The notes below the pieces were generated by a model. It was not told the DNA's origin and searched no databases. It saw only the letters and a program-made list of their open reading frames with translations. The translations under genes were made by a program, and so were the position numbers. From the NCBI GenBank assembly GCA_022566895.1, contig JADFIA010000010.1, positions 1 through 64,000 of the forward strand: a DNA stretch of 64,000 nt. Direction: 5' to 3'. Positions 36,998-46,714 of the stretch are shown in pieces. Every line of letters starts with the position of its first letter. Position 1 is the first letter of the stretch. This stretch comes from Pseudomonadota bacterium. Lineage in GTDB: Bacteria > Pseudomonadota > Alphaproteobacteria > Sphingomonadales > SMXR01.

Positions 36998-39343
36998 ATG
37001 TCAAGAATGCTTATCGACGCGCGCCACTCGGAAGAGACGCGCGTGACTGTCGTGAAAGGGAACCGTGTCGAGGAGTTTGACCACGAATCCGCAAATAAAG
37101 TTCAACTAAAAGGCAATATCTACCTGGCAAAAGTAACGAGGGTCGAGCCCTCGCTCCAGGCAGCTTTTGTGGATTACGGTGGCAACCGGCACGGCTTTCT
37201 GGCCTTTAGCGAAATTCACCCCGACTACTATCAGATCCCGGTCGAGGACCGGGCCGCCCTTCTTAAGGAAGAGGCGGAAATTTACAAGGGCGCGGCGGCC
37301 GACAATATCGAGGGGGAAAACGGGCTTGATGCCGAGGCGGAGAGCAACCCGGAGTCGGATGATCTCGATGACGAGGAGATTCGCGATGCCATCCGCAATC
37401 GCCGGATCAGACTTTTAAAGCGGCGTTACAAGATCCAGGAAGTCATCAAGCCCAAGCAGATCCTGCTGGTGCAGATCGTAAAGGAAGAGCGCGGCAACAA
37501 GGGTGCCGCGGTGACCACCTATCTCTCACTGGCCGGGCGGTATACGGTGCTGATGCCCAATACTACGCACGGCGGTGGCATCAGTCGCAAGATCGCCGAC
37601 TTGAAGGACCGCAAGCGCCTAAAGACCGTACTGGGAAGCCTGCAAATGCCGGAAGGCATGGGCTGCATCATACGCACCGCAGGAATGGCGCGCACCAAGG
37701 CAGAAATCAAACGCGACGTCGATTATCTCCTTAAACTCTGGGACAGCGTCCGCGGGCTGACCTTGAAATCGGTCGCTCCCTGCGTCATCTACCAAGAGGG
37801 CAATCTGATCAAAAAGGCGATTCGCGATCTTTACGATCGCGATATCGAGGAAATTCTGGTCGAAGGCGAGGCCGGGTATCAGGCCGCCAAGGAGTTCATG
37901 AAGCTCCTGGTGCCGAGTCACGCCAAAAAGGTTCAGCCCTATACCGATCGTATTCCCCTGTTCCACCGTTATCAGATCGAGAGTCAATTGGAAGCGCTGT
38001 TCCTGCCCCGCGTGACCTTGAAGTCGGGCGGCTACATTGTCATCAACATGACCGAAGCTCTGATTGCGGTCGACGTCAATTCGGGTCGCGCGACCAAGGG
38101 TCATCACATCGAAGAAACGGCGCTGCGGACCAATCTTGAGGCGGCTGACGAGCTTGCTCGTCAGTTGCGGCTCAGGGATCTGTCGGGGCTCATTGTGGTT
38201 GACTTCATTGATATGGAGGAGCGCCGCAATAACCGGCAGGTCGAGGGCCAAATGCGCGAGGCCATAAAACACGACCGGGCCCGCATACAGGCCGGACGGA
38301 TCAGCTCGCTTGGGCTGATGGAATTGTCGCGCCAGAGATTGCGCCCGAATATCGTCGAAGCCAGCACCCAACCGTGCCCGCACTGCCAAGGCACCGGATA
38401 TATGCGGACGGTCGAATCATCGGCCCTGCAGGTCATTCGGGCGATCGAGGAAGAGGGAATCCGGGGGCGGAGCACGCACATGGCGGTCCGCGTACCGTCC
38501 GAGGTGGGCCTGTATATCCTTAATCAGAAGCGCAGCAATCTCACAGAGATCGAAGCGAGCTACAAATTGCGCGTCGAGATTCGAACGGACAATGATCTTT
38601 TAGCGCCGGCCTTTGAAATCCTGCGGCTGGCTGATACCGAGGTGCCCACAGGGGTAGTCATTCCGATTCGACCGGATGCTGAGCGCCCTGAACCGGTTGC
38701 CGAGGCCGCCGAGGAGGATGCTCGGACGACCGCGGATCGCCCGCCGCGCCGTCGCCGCGGCCGCCGCGGGGGCCGCCGCCGCAGCGGTGCCAGATACGCT
38801 CGGGAACGACGCGAAACGCCAAGCGGGACGACCGACGAAAAGCTGCCCAGCCAAGCCGGGTTGGTATCAGAGCCCGACAAAAAGGCGGCCCCGCCCAGCC
38901 GCCGGATAAAGAAATCCGATGCCGCGACGGCCAAAGCCCCGGCCACTGAGCAAGCGCCCGGCGGGTCGCCGAAAGAGACCAAGCCAAAGGCGAGATCGGC
39001 GACCAAGGCGGTCGAAAAAAAGACCGCGCCCGCAGCAACAAAGCCGGCAAAACCCAAAGCAGCATCAACGGCGGCAGCCAAAAAGACCAAGGCGGCCAAG
39101 CCGGCCGCAAAATCGGTCACCGGGGCCAGGAAACCCGCAACCAAGGCACCAGATGCCAAAGCCAAGAAGCCTGCGGTCAAGAAAGTTTCGGCAAAAAAGC
39201 CGGCGGCAACAAAAGCGTCGGCTAGCAAGGCAGCAGCAAAACCGGGCACGGTGAAGATGGCGGGCACCAAACAAGCCTCGAATAAAGCCCGGCCGAAACG
39301 TATGGGCTGGTGGCAGAAGACCTTCAGCCAGACTGGCAAATAA
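36998..39343 (+). CDS. rne: ribonuclease E (RNase E/G family)
   Basis: The main endonuclease of mRNA decay and rRNA processing, 781 residues. It starts MSRMLIDARHSEETRVTVVKGN after AGGAG at 9 bases. An S1 domain covers about 35-120 and is interrupted by an acidic insert (EGENGLDAEAESNPESDDLDDEEI), as in alphaproteobacterial enzymes. The catalytic core has VDVNSGR and VVDFIDMEE, and the zinc link is PCPHCQGTGYM. From about residue 560 the protein becomes a Lys/Ala/Pro/Thr-rich scaffold tail with an Arg-rich patch (RRRRGRRGGRRRSG) for RNA binding and degradosome assembly. The frame is open to 36872 but has no start signal there. RNase G would lack this tail. Confidence 0.95.
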   Translation: MSRMLIDARHSEETRVTVVKGNRVEEFDHESANKVQLKGNIYLAKVTRVEPSLQAAFVDYGGNRHGFLAFSEIHPDYYQIPVEDRAALLKEEAEIYKGAAADNIEGENGLDAEAESNPESDDLDDEEIRDAIRNRRIRLLKRRYKIQEVIKPKQILLVQIVKEERGNKGAAVTTYLSLAGRYTVLMPNTTHGGGISRKIADLKDRKRLKTVLGSLQMPEGMGCIIRTAGMARTKAEIKRDVDYLLKLWDSVRGLTLKSVAPCVIYQEGNLIKKAIRDLYDRDIEEILVEGEAGYQAAKEFMKLLVPSHAKKVQPYTDRIPLFHRYQIESQLEALFLPRVTLKSGGYIVINMTEALIAVDVNSGRATKGHHIEETALRTNLEAADELARQLRLRDLSGLIVVDFIDMEERRNNRQVEGQMREAIKHDRARIQAGRISSLGLMELSRQRLRPNIVEASTQPCPHCQGTGYMRTVESSALQVIRAIEEEGIRGRSTHMAVRVPSEVGLYILNQKRSNLTEIEASYKLRVEIRTDNDLLAPAFEILRLADTEVPTGVVIPIRPDAERPEPVAEAAEEDARTTADRPPRRRRGRRGGRRRSGARYARERRETPSGTTDEKLPSQAGLVSEPDKKAAPPSRRIKKSDAATAKAPATEQAPGGSPKETKPKARSATKAVEKKTAPAATKPAKPKAASTAAAKKTKAAKPAAKSVTGARKPATKAPDAKAKKPAVKKVSAKKPAATKASASKAAAKPGTVKMAGTKQASNKARPKRMGWWQKTFSQTGK

Positions 39344-39470
39344 CTGCTGGTCGCGAGGCGTTTGCCATCTTTAGGCCCCTTTTCTCAGTCAAAAGTGATG
39401 GCAAGGCTGACTTTGTTGATTGACGAAAAAGGGCCTGCTTCTTAGTTTGGCGGCCTGGAAGGAGATTGGC

Positions 39471-40874
39471 TTGCCGCGCACATCACGCCTTATCATGCTG
39501 TTTGCTGCCTTCCTCTGGACCTTCGTCGGCAGCGCTGTGCAGAATTCCGCCCTCGCCCAGAACATGCTGCGCGACGCGGAGGCGGAATGGTTCCTGCGCT
39601 ACCTCGGTACGCCTTTCGCCGAAGCCGCCGGACTGACGCCGCGGGCAGTGAATTATTTCATTATCGCCGACCCGTCCCTAAACGCGTTTGTGGCGGCCGG
39701 CCAGAATATATTTATCAACTCGGGCACCATCATGACGGCCGGTGATGTGCGGGAGCTCCAGGGCGTCCTGGCCCATGAAATGGGCCACATCTCGGGCGCC
39801 CACCAGGCCCGCATTATGAAGGAAGGCGGCGGTCCGGCAACGATGATCGCGCTCCTTAGCCTGTTATTGGGGGCCGCCGCAATCGCCGCCGGCTCGACTG
39901 ATGCCGGCGCCGGAATTTTGATCGGCGGCCAAACTATAGCGCAACGGACCTTTCTCCGTTACACGCGGGCCATGGAATCCTCGGCCGACCAAGCCGCGGT
40001 CAAGTTTCTTGAGGCGACCGGCGTATCCGGCCAGGGAATTTTGAAGTTCTTCGATCGCATCCGCGACCAGGATTTGGTCGGCGCCCGTTTTCAGGATCCT
40101 TACGCCCGCACGCACCCACTCACGCGCGACCGCGTGATGCGGCTGCGGGCTCAGCTCGAGCCGTCGCCATATTTCGCCGACGAACCGGATCCGGAGCGGC
40201 AATATTGGTTCCTGCGGATACAGGCCAAGCTGGCGGGCTACCTAAACCCGACCGAGATCACCTTGCGGCAGTATCCGGTCGAAAACAAAAGCGTCTTTGC
40301 GCGCTACGCCCGGGTCTATGCATACGACAAGGCAATTGAATGGGAAAAGGCGATCGCCGAAGCCCAAAGCCTGGTCGAAGATTTTCCCGAGGATCCTTAT
40401 TTTGAGGAGATACTGGGCCAGATCTATTTGGAGAACGGCCGGGTTCTTGAGGCCGTGCCGCATTACCGGAAGGCTAACCAGTTGGCGCCAAATATGCCTC
40501 TGATCATGGTTGGCCTGGGTCACGCGATTGTGGCCCTTGAAAACACCACGTTCGATGAGGAGGCGATTGATATCCTGAGCCGCGCGGTTATCATCGACCG
40601 CTTCAATGCCCTTGCTTGGCGCCAGTTGGGCGAATTGTATTACCGTAACGGCAAGGAAGCGGATTCCAACCTGGCGACGGCCGAATTATTTATGCTGACC
40701 CGCCAGTACCGCCAGGCCATGCGACAGGCCCAGAAAGCGGTGAAGGCGTTTCCCGAGGGTTCCCCAAAATGGTTGCGGGCTCAGGATATCCTGATGTTTG
40801 CGCGCACGGCGATTGGCCCTGAGGGCAAGAAACGCAGCCAAGGCAAGAAACGCAGAAAAATCGGCCAGCAGTAA
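39471..40874 (+). CDS. M48 family metallopeptidase with TPR-like tail (BepA/YfgC type)
   Basis: A periplasmic protein of 467 residues from a TTG at 39471 preceded by AAGGAG, which yields a proper signal peptide (RTSRLIMLFAAFLWTFVGSAVQNSALAQ). The zinc motif HEMGH is in VLAHEMGHISGAHQA, and the third ligand Glu is in MESSADQAAVKFL. A helical TPR-like region fills the C-terminal half (EWEKAIAEAQSLVEDFPEDPYFEEILGQIYLENG). Related BepA proteins check outer-membrane protein (LptD) assembly. The basic end KKRSQGKKRRKIGQQ is unusual. Earlier TTG starts exist (39420) without a good Shine-Dalgarno. It is followed by a DsbA-like gene 10 bp away. Confidence 0.92.
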   Translation: MPRTSRLIMLFAAFLWTFVGSAVQNSALAQNMLRDAEAEWFLRYLGTPFAEAAGLTPRAVNYFIIADPSLNAFVAAGQNIFINSGTIMTAGDVRELQGVLAHEMGHISGAHQARIMKEGGGPATMIALLSLLLGAAAIAAGSTDAGAGILIGGQTIAQRTFLRYTRAMESSADQAAVKFLEATGVSGQGILKFFDRIRDQDLVGARFQDPYARTHPLTRDRVMRLRAQLEPSPYFADEPDPERQYWFLRIQAKLAGYLNPTEITLRQYPVENKSVFARYARVYAYDKAIEWEKAIAEAQSLVEDFPEDPYFEEILGQIYLENGRVLEAVPHYRKANQLAPNMPLIMVGLGHAIVALENTTFDEEAIDILSRAVIIDRFNALAWRQLGELYYRNGKEADSNLATAELFMLTRQYRQAMRQAQKAVKAFPEGSPKWLRAQDILMFARTAIGPEGKKRSQGKKRRKIGQQ

Positions 40875-40884
40875 TGAGGGGCCA

Positions 40885-41697
40885 ATGAGGGCGGCTTTGA
40901 ACAAGAGAATTTTTGTGGCCTTAGCGCTGGCTTTGGGCGTCAACCTGGCAACCTACTCCTCACCCTCCGTTGCGGCCGAGCCGCCGAGGTTCACCGACCA
41001 GGAACGCATCGAAGTCGAAAAAATCATTCGTGAATACCTGCTTCAGCATCCGGAAATTATTCCGGAGGCGGTGGCGGAGCTTCAAAGACGCGAGACGATC
41101 GCCGCGGCGGCAAATGCAAAACGGGCTATCGCCGCCAACCAGGATCGGTTGATCAGCGATGGAATCTCGGTCGTGATTGGAAATCCCGATGGCGATGTGA
41201 CCCTGATCGAGTTTTACGACTATCAGTGCCCCTATTGCCGGCGCATGTACAAAGACGTGCTGCGGCTTGCCGACGAGGATGAAAATCTCCGCATTGTCAT
41301 GAAGCAATTACCGATCAAAGACACTCCGGGCGAGTTTCCGGCTTCATTGATGGCTGCGGTGATGGCAATGGCAGCGGACGAACAGGGGCATTTCGAAGTC
41401 TTCCACAAGAATGTCTTTGTGGCCGCCGGTCAAGGCGAGCTGAGCCGTGAACGCCTGTTCGAAATTGCCGCCAGTTCGGGACTGGATGTCCAGCAATTGC
41501 AAATCGACATGGAGGATGAGGCGATTATGGACTCGATCCGCGACAATCTGATGCTGGCCCGCGACATTGGCGTCAGCGGCACACCGTCCTACGTCGTTGG
41601 CCAAAAGATTATAGTCGGGGCCCGCGGTTACGATGTTCTCAAGTCGGCGATCGAAGCCGAACGCAATTTGATCAAGTCGGCGAAACCAGCCCAATAG
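40885..41697 (+). CDS. DsbA-family thiol:disulfide protein, secreted
   Basis: A 270-residue periplasmic thioredoxin-fold protein. It has a signal peptide (MRAALNKRIFVALALALGVNLATYSSPSVAAE), an N-terminal helical segment resembling the ScsC/Com1 stalk (EKIIREYLLQHPEIIPEAVAELQRRE), an active site CPYC in YDYQCPYCRRMYKDV, and a cis-Pro loop GVSGTPSYVVG. It could act as oxidase or isomerase; the stalk favours an isomerase-like or membrane-proximal role. The ATG at 40885 follows GAGGGG. It is probably co-transcribed with the M48 gene, another envelope-folding protein. Confidence 0.92.
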   Translation: MRAALNKRIFVALALALGVNLATYSSPSVAAEPPRFTDQERIEVEKIIREYLLQHPEIIPEAVAELQRRETIAAAANAKRAIAANQDRLISDGISVVIGNPDGDVTLIEFYDYQCPYCRRMYKDVLRLADEDENLRIVMKQLPIKDTPGEFPASLMAAVMAMAADEQGHFEVFHKNVFVAAGQGELSRERLFEIAASSGLDVQQLQIDMEDEAIMDSIRDNLMLARDIGVSGTPSYVVGQKIIVGARGYDVLKSAIEAERNLIKSAKPAQ

Positions 41698-41718
41698 ACA
41701 AATCCGGATTTTGTGCGG

Positions 41719-42702
41719 TCAGATCAGGCCGCCGAGCGGCGACGAGGGGTCGGCGTATTTTTTCGGTGCCATGCGGCCGGCCAGATAGGCCAGCCGTCCG
41801 GCCTCTACGGCGTGGCGCATGGCGCGGGCCATTTTGACCGGATCCTTGGCCTCGGCGATCGCCGTGTTCATGAGTACGCCATCACAGCCCAATTCCATGG
41901 CGACCGTAGCGTCAGACGCGGTTCCAACCCCGGCGTCCACCAGAACCGGAACACTTGCCGCCTCGACTATGAGGCGGATATTGATCCGGTTCTGAAGTCC
42001 CAATCCAGAGCCGATCGGGGCGCCCAGCGGCATGACGGCTACGCAGCCCATGTCTTCGAGCGTCTTGGCGGCGATCGGGTCGTCATTGACATAGACCATC
42101 ACCTTGAAGCCGTCCTTTATGAGCGCCGCGGCGGCGACGAAGGTCTCGGGCATATTCGGGTACAGCGTCTTTTGATCGCCCAACACTTCAAGCTTGACCA
42201 AGTCCCAGCCGCCGGCTTCGCGGGCCAACCGCAAGGTCCGAACCGCCTCTTCGGCGCTAAAGCAGCCGGCTGTATTCGGGAGATAAGTATATTTTTTGGG
42301 GTCAACAAAATCACTCAGCCGCGGTGCCCCGGGATCGGAAATGTTTACCCGCCGCACGGCCACGGTGACGATTTCGGCGCCTGAGGCCTCGATCGCTGCC
42401 GCGGTCTCCTTGAAATCCTTATACTTGCCGGTACCGACGATGAGACGAGAGTGGTAGGTCTTGCCGGCGACGACAAATCCGCCCAACCCGGCCGCATCGT
42501 TGCCGCCGCCAATAAAGTGTACCAATTCGAGCCGATCTCCGTCCTCGATAATGGTTTGTTCGAACTTGGAACGCGGCACGATCTCGAGATTGCGCTCGAG
42601 CGCCACTGAACCAACGTCATAATCGAGGCTGGACAGCAATGCCCCGACCGTCAGGCCGGTATCAAGCTGCCTTTTCTCTCCATTTAAGGTAATCTCGATC
42701 AC
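41719..42702 (-). CDS. thiG: thiazole synthase with fused sulfur carrier (ThiS-ThiG)
   Basis: A natural fusion of the two proteins that make the thiazole of thiamine. Residues 1-67 are ThiS ([13 protein letters not shown] and [13 protein letters not shown]), whose Gly-Gly must carry the sulfur. ThiG follows from about residue 70 ([18 protein letters not shown]), with the Schiff-base Lys in [11 protein letters not shown] and [14 protein letters not shown]. Total 327 residues from GTG 42702. An upstream in-frame ATG at 42774 would add 24 residues of no known domain, and no clear Shine-Dalgarno marks either. It is divergent from accB. Other thiamine genes are not in the window, and no TPP riboswitch motif is seen upstream. 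Confidence 0.9.
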   Translation of the reverse strand: MIEITLNGEKRQLDTGLTVGALLSSLDYDVGSVALERNLEIVPRSKFEQTIIEDGDRLELVHFIGGGNDAAGLGGFVVAGKTYHSRLIVGTGKYKDFKETAAAIEASGAEIVTVAVRRVNISDPGAPRLSDFVDPKKYTYLPNTAGCFSAEEAVRTLRLAREAGGWDLVKLEVLGDQKTLYPNMPETFVAAAALIKDGFKVMVYVNDDPIAAKTLEDMGCVAVMPLGAPIGSGLGLQNRINIRLIVEAASVPVLVDAGVGTASDATVAMELGCDGVLMNTAIAEAKDPVKMARAMRHAVEAGRLAYLAGRMAPKKYADPSSPLGGLI

Positions 42703-42963
42703 TGGTCCGGTCTGCCCAATTGGCGATGTGATTGCGAATTGCGTTACCCATCTTTCACATACGTGCCATCGCATTTAAGTTCAACCTGTCTTTGCCACAT
42801 TAGGCCAAAAAATCCTTGTTTTGGGCCATTATCCCGCCTTCCTGCATGTTGCTCAGCCGGGCAAATGGTCCGCTTGGGGTTCATAAGCGATTGCAACCGT
42901 TGTCCAAAACGCGCTAAAACGGCCCGGTTGGCCGACAGGCAGCGGGGCAACAGAGGGAGTTAC

Positions 42964-43404
42964 ATGGCCAAGTCCAAAAAGAGCAGGGACCAGCTTATCC
43001 GAGAGTTGTCGGCTCTACTGGATGAGACTGGTTTGACCGAGATCGAAGTTGAGGACGACGAGCTGCGCGTCCGGGTCGTGCGCTCGGCCACAGTCGCCGC
43101 TTCCACGACGGTTGTTGCGGCGGCGGACCTACCGGCAGATGAACCGGCGGCGGCAGAGGCCGTGGCGCATCCGGGTTTGGTTGTCTCGCCGATGGTCGGC
43201 ACCGTCTATCTGGCTGCCGAGCCGGGGGCCGAACCTTTCGTCAAGGCGGGCGCCAAGGTCGAAGAGGGCCAGACTCTGATGATCATCGAGGCGATGAAGG
43301 TCATGAACCCAATCCCGGCCCCCCGCGGTGGTACGATCAAGGAAATTCTGGTCAGCGATTCGCAGCCGGTCGAGTTCGATGAACCCCTCGTGATCATCGA
43401 ATAA
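42964..43404 (+). CDS. accB: biotin carboxyl carrier protein of acetyl-CoA carboxylase
   Basis: A 146-residue BCCP. The N-terminal part ([19 protein letters not shown]) is helical, then comes a Pro/Ala linker, then the biotinyl domain with the lysine in [11 protein letters not shown]. It carries CO2 to acetyl-CoA in the first step of fatty acid synthesis. The ATG at 42964 has AGAGGGAG upstream; the longer open frame (from 42739) has no family similarity. In an operon with accC (gap 19 bp). Confidence 0.96.
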   Translation: MAKSKKSRDQLIRELSALLDETGLTEIEVEDDELRVRVVRSATVAASTTVVAAADLPADEPAAAEAVAHPGLVVSPMVGTVYLAAEPGAEPFVKAGAKVEEGQTLMIIEAMKVMNPIPAPRGGTIKEILVSDSQPVEFDEPLVIIE

Positions 43405-43423
43405 GCCGGAGACCCTTTCAGCA

Positions 43424-44770
43424 ATGTTTGACAAAGTTCTTATAGCCAATCGGGGCGAGATCGCGCTCCGTATCCACCGGGCCTGCAAGGAAATGGGCAT
43501 TGTCACGGTTGCCGTTCACTCGACCGCCGACGTCGATGCGATGCACGTGCGGCTGGCCGACGAAGCGGTGTGCATCGGACCGCCGTCGTCGATGGAAAGT
43601 TATCTCAATATCCCGGCGATCATCTCCGCCGCCGAGATTTCTGACGTCGACGCCATTCATCCCGGTTACGGTTTCTTGTCGGAGAATGCCCAGTTCGCGG
43701 AAATCGTTGGCGAGCACCAGATCACCTTTATCGGACCCAAACCGGAGCACATCCGGCTTATGGGCGACAAAATTGCGGCCAAGGAAGCGGTCAAAAAGTT
43801 GGGAATTCCGATAGTTCCCGGCTCAGTGGGTGCCATTGGTGATTCAGACGAGGCCAAAAAAATCGCCGGCGCCATAGGCTATCCGGTAATCGTCAAGGCG
43901 GCGGCCGGCGGCGGCGGCCGCGGCATGAAAGTGGTAGCTGGCCCGGATGACATGGACGACGCTTTCAAGGCGGCCCGTACCGAGGCCAAGGCTGCCTTCG
44001 GCAACGATACGCTCTACGTAGAAAAGTACCTGCCAAGCCCGCGGCATATCGAAGTTCAGGTCTTGGCGGATTCGTTCGGCAATGCGGTGCATCTGGGGGA
44101 ACGCGACTGTTCGCTCCAGAGGCGCCATCAGAAAATCCTCGAAGAGGCGCCCTCCCCTGTCTTGGACGACAAGGAACGAAAGCGCATCGGCAAGATCGTG
44201 GCCAAGGCGATCAGCGGCCTCGGCTACCTGGGCGCCGGCACGATCGAGTTTCTCTATCAGGACGGCGAGTTCTATTTCATCGAGATGAACACACGATTAC
44301 AGGTCGAGCATCCAGTGACCGAAATGATCACCGGGATTGATCTGGTGCGTGAACAAATCCGCATAGCGGCTGGCGAGCCGCTGAACTACAAGCAGCAAGA
44401 CATTACTTTTTCGGGCCACGCCATCGAATGCCGGATCAACGCCGAGGATCCGCTGACCTTCGCCCCGTCGCCGGGCCGGATCAGCGATTATCATGCGCCG
44501 GGTGGCCTTGATGTGCGGGTCGATTCGGCACTTTATGCCGGCTATACAGTGCCGCCTTATTACGACAGTCTGGTGGCCAAGCTGATTGTCCATGGCAAGA
44601 CTCGTAACGGCTGCTTGATGCGTCTGCGTCGGGCCCTTCAGGAATATGTCATTGGCGGCATCGTGACCACTATACCGCTGCATCAGGCGCTGATTGAGAA
44701 CCCCGACTTCATCGAGGGCAAATACGATATTCACTGGCTGGAGAAATATCTCGAAAGCCTCCGCGGCTGA
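43424..44770 (+). CDS. accC: biotin carboxylase of acetyl-CoA carboxylase
   Basis: The ATP-grasp enzyme that carboxylates BCCP, 448 residues, family length. It starts [25 protein letters not shown], has the glycine-rich lid [14 protein letters not shown] and the ATP/metal motif [16 protein letters not shown], and a full C-terminal domain. Second gene of the accB-accC operon; aat follows 21 bp later. Confidence 0.97.
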   Translation: MFDKVLIANRGEIALRIHRACKEMGIVTVAVHSTADVDAMHVRLADEAVCIGPPSSMESYLNIPAIISAAEISDVDAIHPGYGFLSENAQFAEIVGEHQITFIGPKPEHIRLMGDKIAAKEAVKKLGIPIVPGSVGAIGDSDEAKKIAGAIGYPVIVKAAAGGGGRGMKVVAGPDDMDDAFKAARTEAKAAFGNDTLYVEKYLPSPRHIEVQVLADSFGNAVHLGERDCSLQRRHQKILEEAPSPVLDDKERKRIGKIVAKAISGLGYLGAGTIEFLYQDGEFYFIEMNTRLQVEHPVTEMITGIDLVREQIRIAAGEPLNYKQQDITFSGHAIECRINAEDPLTFAPSPGRISDYHAPGGLDVRVDSALYAGYTVPPYYDSLVAKLIVHGKTRNGCLMRLRRALQEYVIGGIVTTIPLHQALIENPDFIEGKYDIHWLEKYLESLRG

Positions 44771-44791
44771 TCGCAGGGACCACCACCAGCG

Positions 44792-45442
44792 ATGACCAAC
44801 GTCACCCCGGATCATGTGCTTGCCGCCTATGCCAGCGGCGCCTTTCCGATGGCCGAGAGCCGCGACGCCGAGGCGTTGTTTTGGGTGGCCCCCGAACAAA
44901 GGGGTATCTTGCCGCTGGAGCGTTTTCATTTGCCGCGACGACTTGCCCGGACGCTTAAACGCACGCCCTATCAGATCACTGTCGACCGGGCCTTCGGGCG
45001 GATCATTCGAGCTTGCGCATCCGAGGAAGCGGGCCGCCAGACCACCTGGATCAACCAAGAGATCGTGGAACTCTATTCCGAGCTGCACCGGCGCGGCTTC
45101 GCCCACAGCATCGAATGCTGGGACAAGGGGGTTCTGGTCGGCGGGCTTTACGGGGTGGCGATCGGCGCCGCGTTTTTTGGTGAAAGCATGTTTCACTTTG
45201 AAGACGACGCCTCCAAACTGGCCTTGGTCTATCTGGTGGCCCGGTTGATTGCCGGCCAATATCAGCTGTTGGACATGCAGTGGTTGACCGACCATCTCGA
45301 GCGTTTCGGCGGAATTGAAATTCCGCGCCACGAATATCTGAAGTTATTGGATATAGCTTTAAGGTATGAAGGCGACTTTGCCGGCCTGCCCTACGACACA
45401 CCCTCTTCCGGGATTCTGCAGCTGATTACCCAGACGTCGTAG
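44792..45442 (+). CDS. aat: leucyl/phenylalanyl-tRNA--protein transferase
   Basis: The N-end-rule enzyme that adds Leu or Phe to N-terminal Lys/Arg, marking proteins for ClpAP. The 216 residues start with VTPDHVLAAYASGAFPMAESR and carry the catalytic region WINQEIVELYSELHRRGFAHSIECW and GVAIGAAFFGESMFH, then QWLTDHLERFGG. It follows accC closely, a usual alphaproteobacterial arrangement. Its 3' end overlaps the opposite DUF2155 gene by 52 bp. Confidence 0.95.
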   Translation: MTNVTPDHVLAAYASGAFPMAESRDAEALFWVAPEQRGILPLERFHLPRRLARTLKRTPYQITVDRAFGRIIRACASEEAGRQTTWINQEIVELYSELHRRGFAHSIECWDKGVLVGGLYGVAIGAAFFGESMFHFEDDASKLALVYLVARLIAGQYQLLDMQWLTDHLERFGGIEIPRHEYLKLLDIALRYEGDFAGLPYDTPSSGILQLITQTS

Positions 45443-45855
45443 ACCGGATGTTCCAAGGGGTTGAGGGCCGGGCTTGAGGCCAGCATCCAGCCACTGAAGA
45501 CACGGGTGGCGGCGCCGGATTTGTCGATATCGTCGATCTCCAGGAAGGCATAGGTCTCCGGCTTCTCTTCGGGCGGCTCGCTGCGGCAGGTTCGGGCCTG
45601 TATGCTCAATGATCCGAAGCGGATCGGCTCATTGTCCGGCGCCTCAAGTTCGCTGATTCTCGCCGTGATCTTGTCGAGAGCCCGCAGGATGGTAATGCTT
45701 TTTGCCGCTTGCGGTTCCTCCGCTGAAGCCTCTGGCGCCGGCACCGAGGCCTGCGCTGCGGGTTCCTGCGCCGAGGCTGGGGCCCCTGCCCCGATTGCCA
45801 ACAGCGCAGCAACTCCAAGGACGGCGAAGGTCTTACTCTTTTTTCCCATTGTCAT
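45391..45855 (-). CDS. DUF2155 domain protein, secreted
   Basis: A 154-residue protein with a signal peptide (KSKTFAVLGVAALLAIGAGAPASAQ), a Pro/Ala/Glu linker and then the DUF2155 domain: ILRALDKITARISELEAPDNEPIRFGSLSIQARTC and FSGWMLASSPALNPLEHPVYDVWVISC, with two conserved Cys. Its function is unknown, probably periplasmic and conserved in alphaproteobacteria. It overlaps mlaD at its start (23 bp) and aat convergently by 52 bp at its end. An ATG six bases later (45849) is an alternative start. Confidence 0.88.
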   Translation of the reverse strand: MTMGKKSKTFAVLGVAALLAIGAGAPASAQEPAAQASVPAPEASAEEPQAAKSITILRALDKITARISELEAPDNEPIRFGSLSIQARTCRSEPPEEKPETYAFLEIDDIDKSGAATRVFSGWMLASSPALNPLEHPVYDVWVISCRIPEEGVS

Positions 45856-46294
45856 CCGCTACACTGAAGATCGCCTGGCCAAGCAACCCGAACAGATCAA
45901 CCGAGCCCTGAGTAAATTCAATTTGTCCGCCGGGCTCCAGAAACTCGATATCGCCACCCGGCGTGAGGCTCAAATAGGCGCCGCCCAAGAGGCCCTCGGA
46001 GTTGATCGAAGCACTGGTGTCACTGGGCAGATGCAGATCGCTGCGCACGGAAAAATGGATGACTGCCTCGAAGGTTTCGAGATCGATCGATTCGCGAATC
46101 ACCGAGCCGATCCGGATGCCGCCCAAACGCACATCGCTGCCAACCAAAAGGCCATCGACGCGATCGAAGCGGGCGGTCAGCTCGTAGCCCTCGATTGTGC
46201 CGACATCGGTCCGCGAATAGGTAAACATGAAAAAACCGACGGCTAACGCCAGCACCAGCGCCCCGATCATGGCCTCGACCAGATTATGTTTCAT
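45833..46294 (-). CDS. mlaD: MlaD-family outer-membrane lipid asymmetry protein (MCE domain)
   Basis: A 153-residue substrate-binding subunit of the Mla phospholipid transporter. One N-terminal membrane helix (VEAMIGALVLALAVGFFMFTY) is followed by an MCE domain (YELTARFDRVDGLLVGSDVRLGGIRIGSV and SEGLLGGAYLSLTPGG). The ATG at 46294 has AAGGAG eight bases before it, better than the longer start at 46315. Other mla genes are absent here; in alphaproteobacteria this gene commonly sits alone with NDUFA12 and DUF2155. Confidence 0.9.
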   Translation of the reverse strand: MKHNLVEAMIGALVLALAVGFFMFTYSRTDVGTIEGYELTARFDRVDGLLVGSDVRLGGIRIGSVIRESIDLETFEAVIHFSVRSDLHLPSDTSASINSEGLLGGAYLSLTPGGDIEFLEPGGQIEFTQGSVDLFGLLGQAIFSVADDNGKKE

Positions 46295-46333
46295 GACACA
46301 CCGCTCCTTTTGCACAACACGGCGAGTTCGAAA

Positions 46334-46714
46334 TTACGGTCGCCACGGTTCGTAGTCACCCGTAGTTGGCGGCCGCTTGCCGCCTTTGGGTAGGCTGCCG
46401 GGCGGTAGATATCGCCCCGAGGTGCCGCTGAGATTGGCCCGATGAGACTTCTCCCAGGGCTGGGCCGGCAAGGGAACTTCGCTCGGTGGCTGATCACTAA
46501 GCCCGTGCAGCCAGGCGTGCCAGTCGGGGGGCACCCGCGAAGCCTCGATGTCACCTTTGTAAATGACCCAGCGGCGGTCATCCTTGCGATCGCGGTAATA
46601 ACGATTGCCCTGGTCGTCGGTGCCCAGCTTGATACCGCGCCTGAAGGTATAAAGGGCGGTGCCAATCGTGCAATCGTGCCACCAGGTGAAGACCTGTAAT
46701 AATGGATTTGCCAT
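46334..46714 (-). CDS. NADH:ubiquinone oxidoreductase accessory subunit NDUFA12
   Basis: A 126-residue homologue of the mitochondrial complex I subunit NDUFA12 (B17.2): FTWWHDCTIGTALYTFRRG, VGTDDQGNRYYRDRK-like motif (LGTDDQGNRYYRDRK), RRWVIYKGDIEASRVPPDWHAWLHG. In bacteria it is essentially confined to alphaproteobacteria, which supports the taxonomic call. First gene of the group with mlaD and DUF2155 on the minus strand. Confidence 0.95.
   Translation of the reverse strand: MANPLLQVFTWWHDCTIGTALYTFRRGIKLGTDDQGNRYYRDRKDDRRWVIYKGDIEASRVPPDWHAWLHGLSDQPPSEVPLPAQPWEKSHRANLSGTSGRYLPPGSLPKGGKRPPTTGDYEPWRP

Noticed and set aside
42703-42963. TPP riboswitch in front of the ThiS-ThiG gene
   Set aside because: A CTGAG and a distant AACCTG-like string exist, but the THI box order and the paired stems are not there. 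A GGCC-AAAA/TTTT-GGCC hairpin is seen at about 42804-42829 but is not diagnostic.
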